A stretch of 7,708 bases of DNA from Methanothermococcus okinawensis (GTDB lineage: Archaea; AGJL01; Methanococci; Methanococcales; Methanococcaceae). Below are positions 7,165 to 7,708 of the stretch, piece after piece. The first letter of the stretch is position 1. The number at the start of each line of letters is the position of its first letter. The notes beneath the pieces are model-generated. The model was not told the DNA's origin. It did no database searches and worked only from the letters and a program-made list of their open reading frames with translations. The translations under genes were made by a program, and so were the position numbers. Location of the stretch: positions 1 through 7,708 of the forward strand of contig DQVU01000170.1 in NCBI GenBank assembly GCA_015661585.1. Direction: 5' to 3'.

Positions 7165-7708
7165 AGATAACGGGGAGGTTTAGGGCTAGGGCTTCTATTA
7201 GGGTGTTAGGTAGCCCCTCCCATAAAGAAGTAAGAACAAAACACTGGGAATTCTTTAAAAATTTAAAGGGGTTTTTATGGACCCCTAGAAGAAAAACGTT
7301 ATTCTCCAAGTTAAGTTTCTTTACAAGATCCTCCAATTTACCTCTCAACTCTCCCTCTCCCAGAATTATCAATCTGGCATTGGGATATTTCTCAACAACT
7401 TTTTTAAACGCCCTTATTAAGAACCACTGTCCCTTTTGTTCTGTTAACCTCCCTATGTTTATAAATACAAAGGAATCTCTGAATATATCACTGTACTTAT
7501 CTTCTATAGGTTCCTCAGCAAGTTTTAGGTAGTGTTGAATAGGGTGAGGGTTGTATATAACCTCTATTTTCTCCTCTGGGACGTTATAATGGTGTGATAA
7601 AATATTTTTAATTTTTTTAGATACCACCACAATTCTATCTGCCTTTGGATAAAGAAGCTTTATGAGAAAATTATGAACTTTTCCATAGATGGTGGTATGG
7701 GGATACAT

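Larger units (their letters stand above)
6864..7708 (-). pseudogene. Group 1 (GT4-type) glycosyltransferase, one-base frameshift, 5' end beyond the window
   Basis: Two minus-strand frames together give about 281 residues of one glycosyltransferase. The first frame (7708 to 7130) carries PKADRIVVVSKKI (21-33), IYNPHP (51-56), INIGRLTEQKG (83-93), LIILGEGELRGKL (113-125), VFLLGVHKNP (138-147) and the EX7E motif EGLPNTLIE (E164, E172). These are the donor-binding C-terminal domain of GT4 enzymes. It then reads LPVISQTVKLDLERS and stops. Moving by one base at 7164/7163 restores LPVIS-TDCETGPREILAPE followed by the expected YGILIKPF loop and the closing helices, ending IRRWEEVIRC at 6864. One base is therefore missing relative to an intact gene, either a real mutation or a sequence error. 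The methionine at 7708 is not a real start: family members have over 100 residues more at the N-terminus. The TTG at 7121 is also not a start. If intact, it would transfer a sugar from a nucleotide donor at the cytoplasmic face. GC is near 48% in parts, higher than in the next gene. Confidence 0.85.

Noticed and set aside
7160..7170. Programmed ribosomal frameshift as an explanation for the split glycosyltransferase
   Set aside because: The bases around the shift contain no slippery heptamer or homopolymer run and no evident stimulatory structure, so a simple deletion or sequence error is more likely.
7203..7532. Plus-strand frame of 109 residues
   Set aside because: It is antisense to the core donor-binding domain of the glycosyltransferase, whose GRLTEQKG and EX7E motifs are clear.

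Overview
The window is a piece of a surface-glycan gene cluster, most likely from a hyperthermophilic or thermophilic methanogenic archaeon of the Methanococcales. That placement is an inference. It rests on AT-rich DNA, heavy use of AGA/AGG and ATA codons, GGAGGTG/GTGAT-type ribosome binding sites, tightly packed genes, and protein sequences that read like the nonulosonic acid (sialic-acid-like sugar) genes I know from Methanocaldococcus-type genomes. No rRNA, tRNA, CRISPR array or mobile element is visible, and no gene-free stretch exceeds 50 bases.

The plus strand (1-5236) reads as one operon with four complete genes behind the tail of a glycosyltransferase. In order they are: the glycosyltransferase C-terminus (1-99); a multi-pass membrane flippase of the Wzx/RfbX type (96-1337); a fused cytidylyltransferase plus PseG-like UDP-sugar hydrolase (1357-3030); a NeuB/PseI-type nonulosonic acid synthase whose start I move to 3008; and a polysaccharide pyruvyl transferase family protein (4103-5236). 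Gaps are 19 bases or less, or the genes overlap, so co-transcription is likely.

The minus strand (7708 down to 5284) carries a second, convergent pair. One is a group 1 (GT4-type) glycosyltransferase that enters from the right edge and is broken by a one-base frameshift near 7163/7164. The other is a 528-residue protein of unassigned family with KPHP and TSTLGYE motifs near its C-terminus, typical of GT-B transferases that use CMP-sugars or CDP-alcohols. The two strands meet in a 47-base AT-rich gap.

Proposed pathway: the PseG-like half releases UDP from a UDP-2,4-diacetamido-trideoxyhexose. The synthase condenses the freed sugar with phosphoenolpyruvate to give pseudaminic acid or a relative. 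The cytidylyltransferase half activates it as the CMP-sugar. Glycosyltransferases then add it to a lipid-linked oligosaccharide, the pyruvyl transferase may decorate it, and the flippase exports it. The earlier enzymes (dehydratase, aminotransferase, acetyltransferase) are not in the window. The most interesting points are the fusion of the step before and the step after the synthase, the unassigned KPHP protein as a candidate nonulosonate transferase, the hydrophobic segment in the pyruvyl transferase, and the frameshifted glycosyltransferase.
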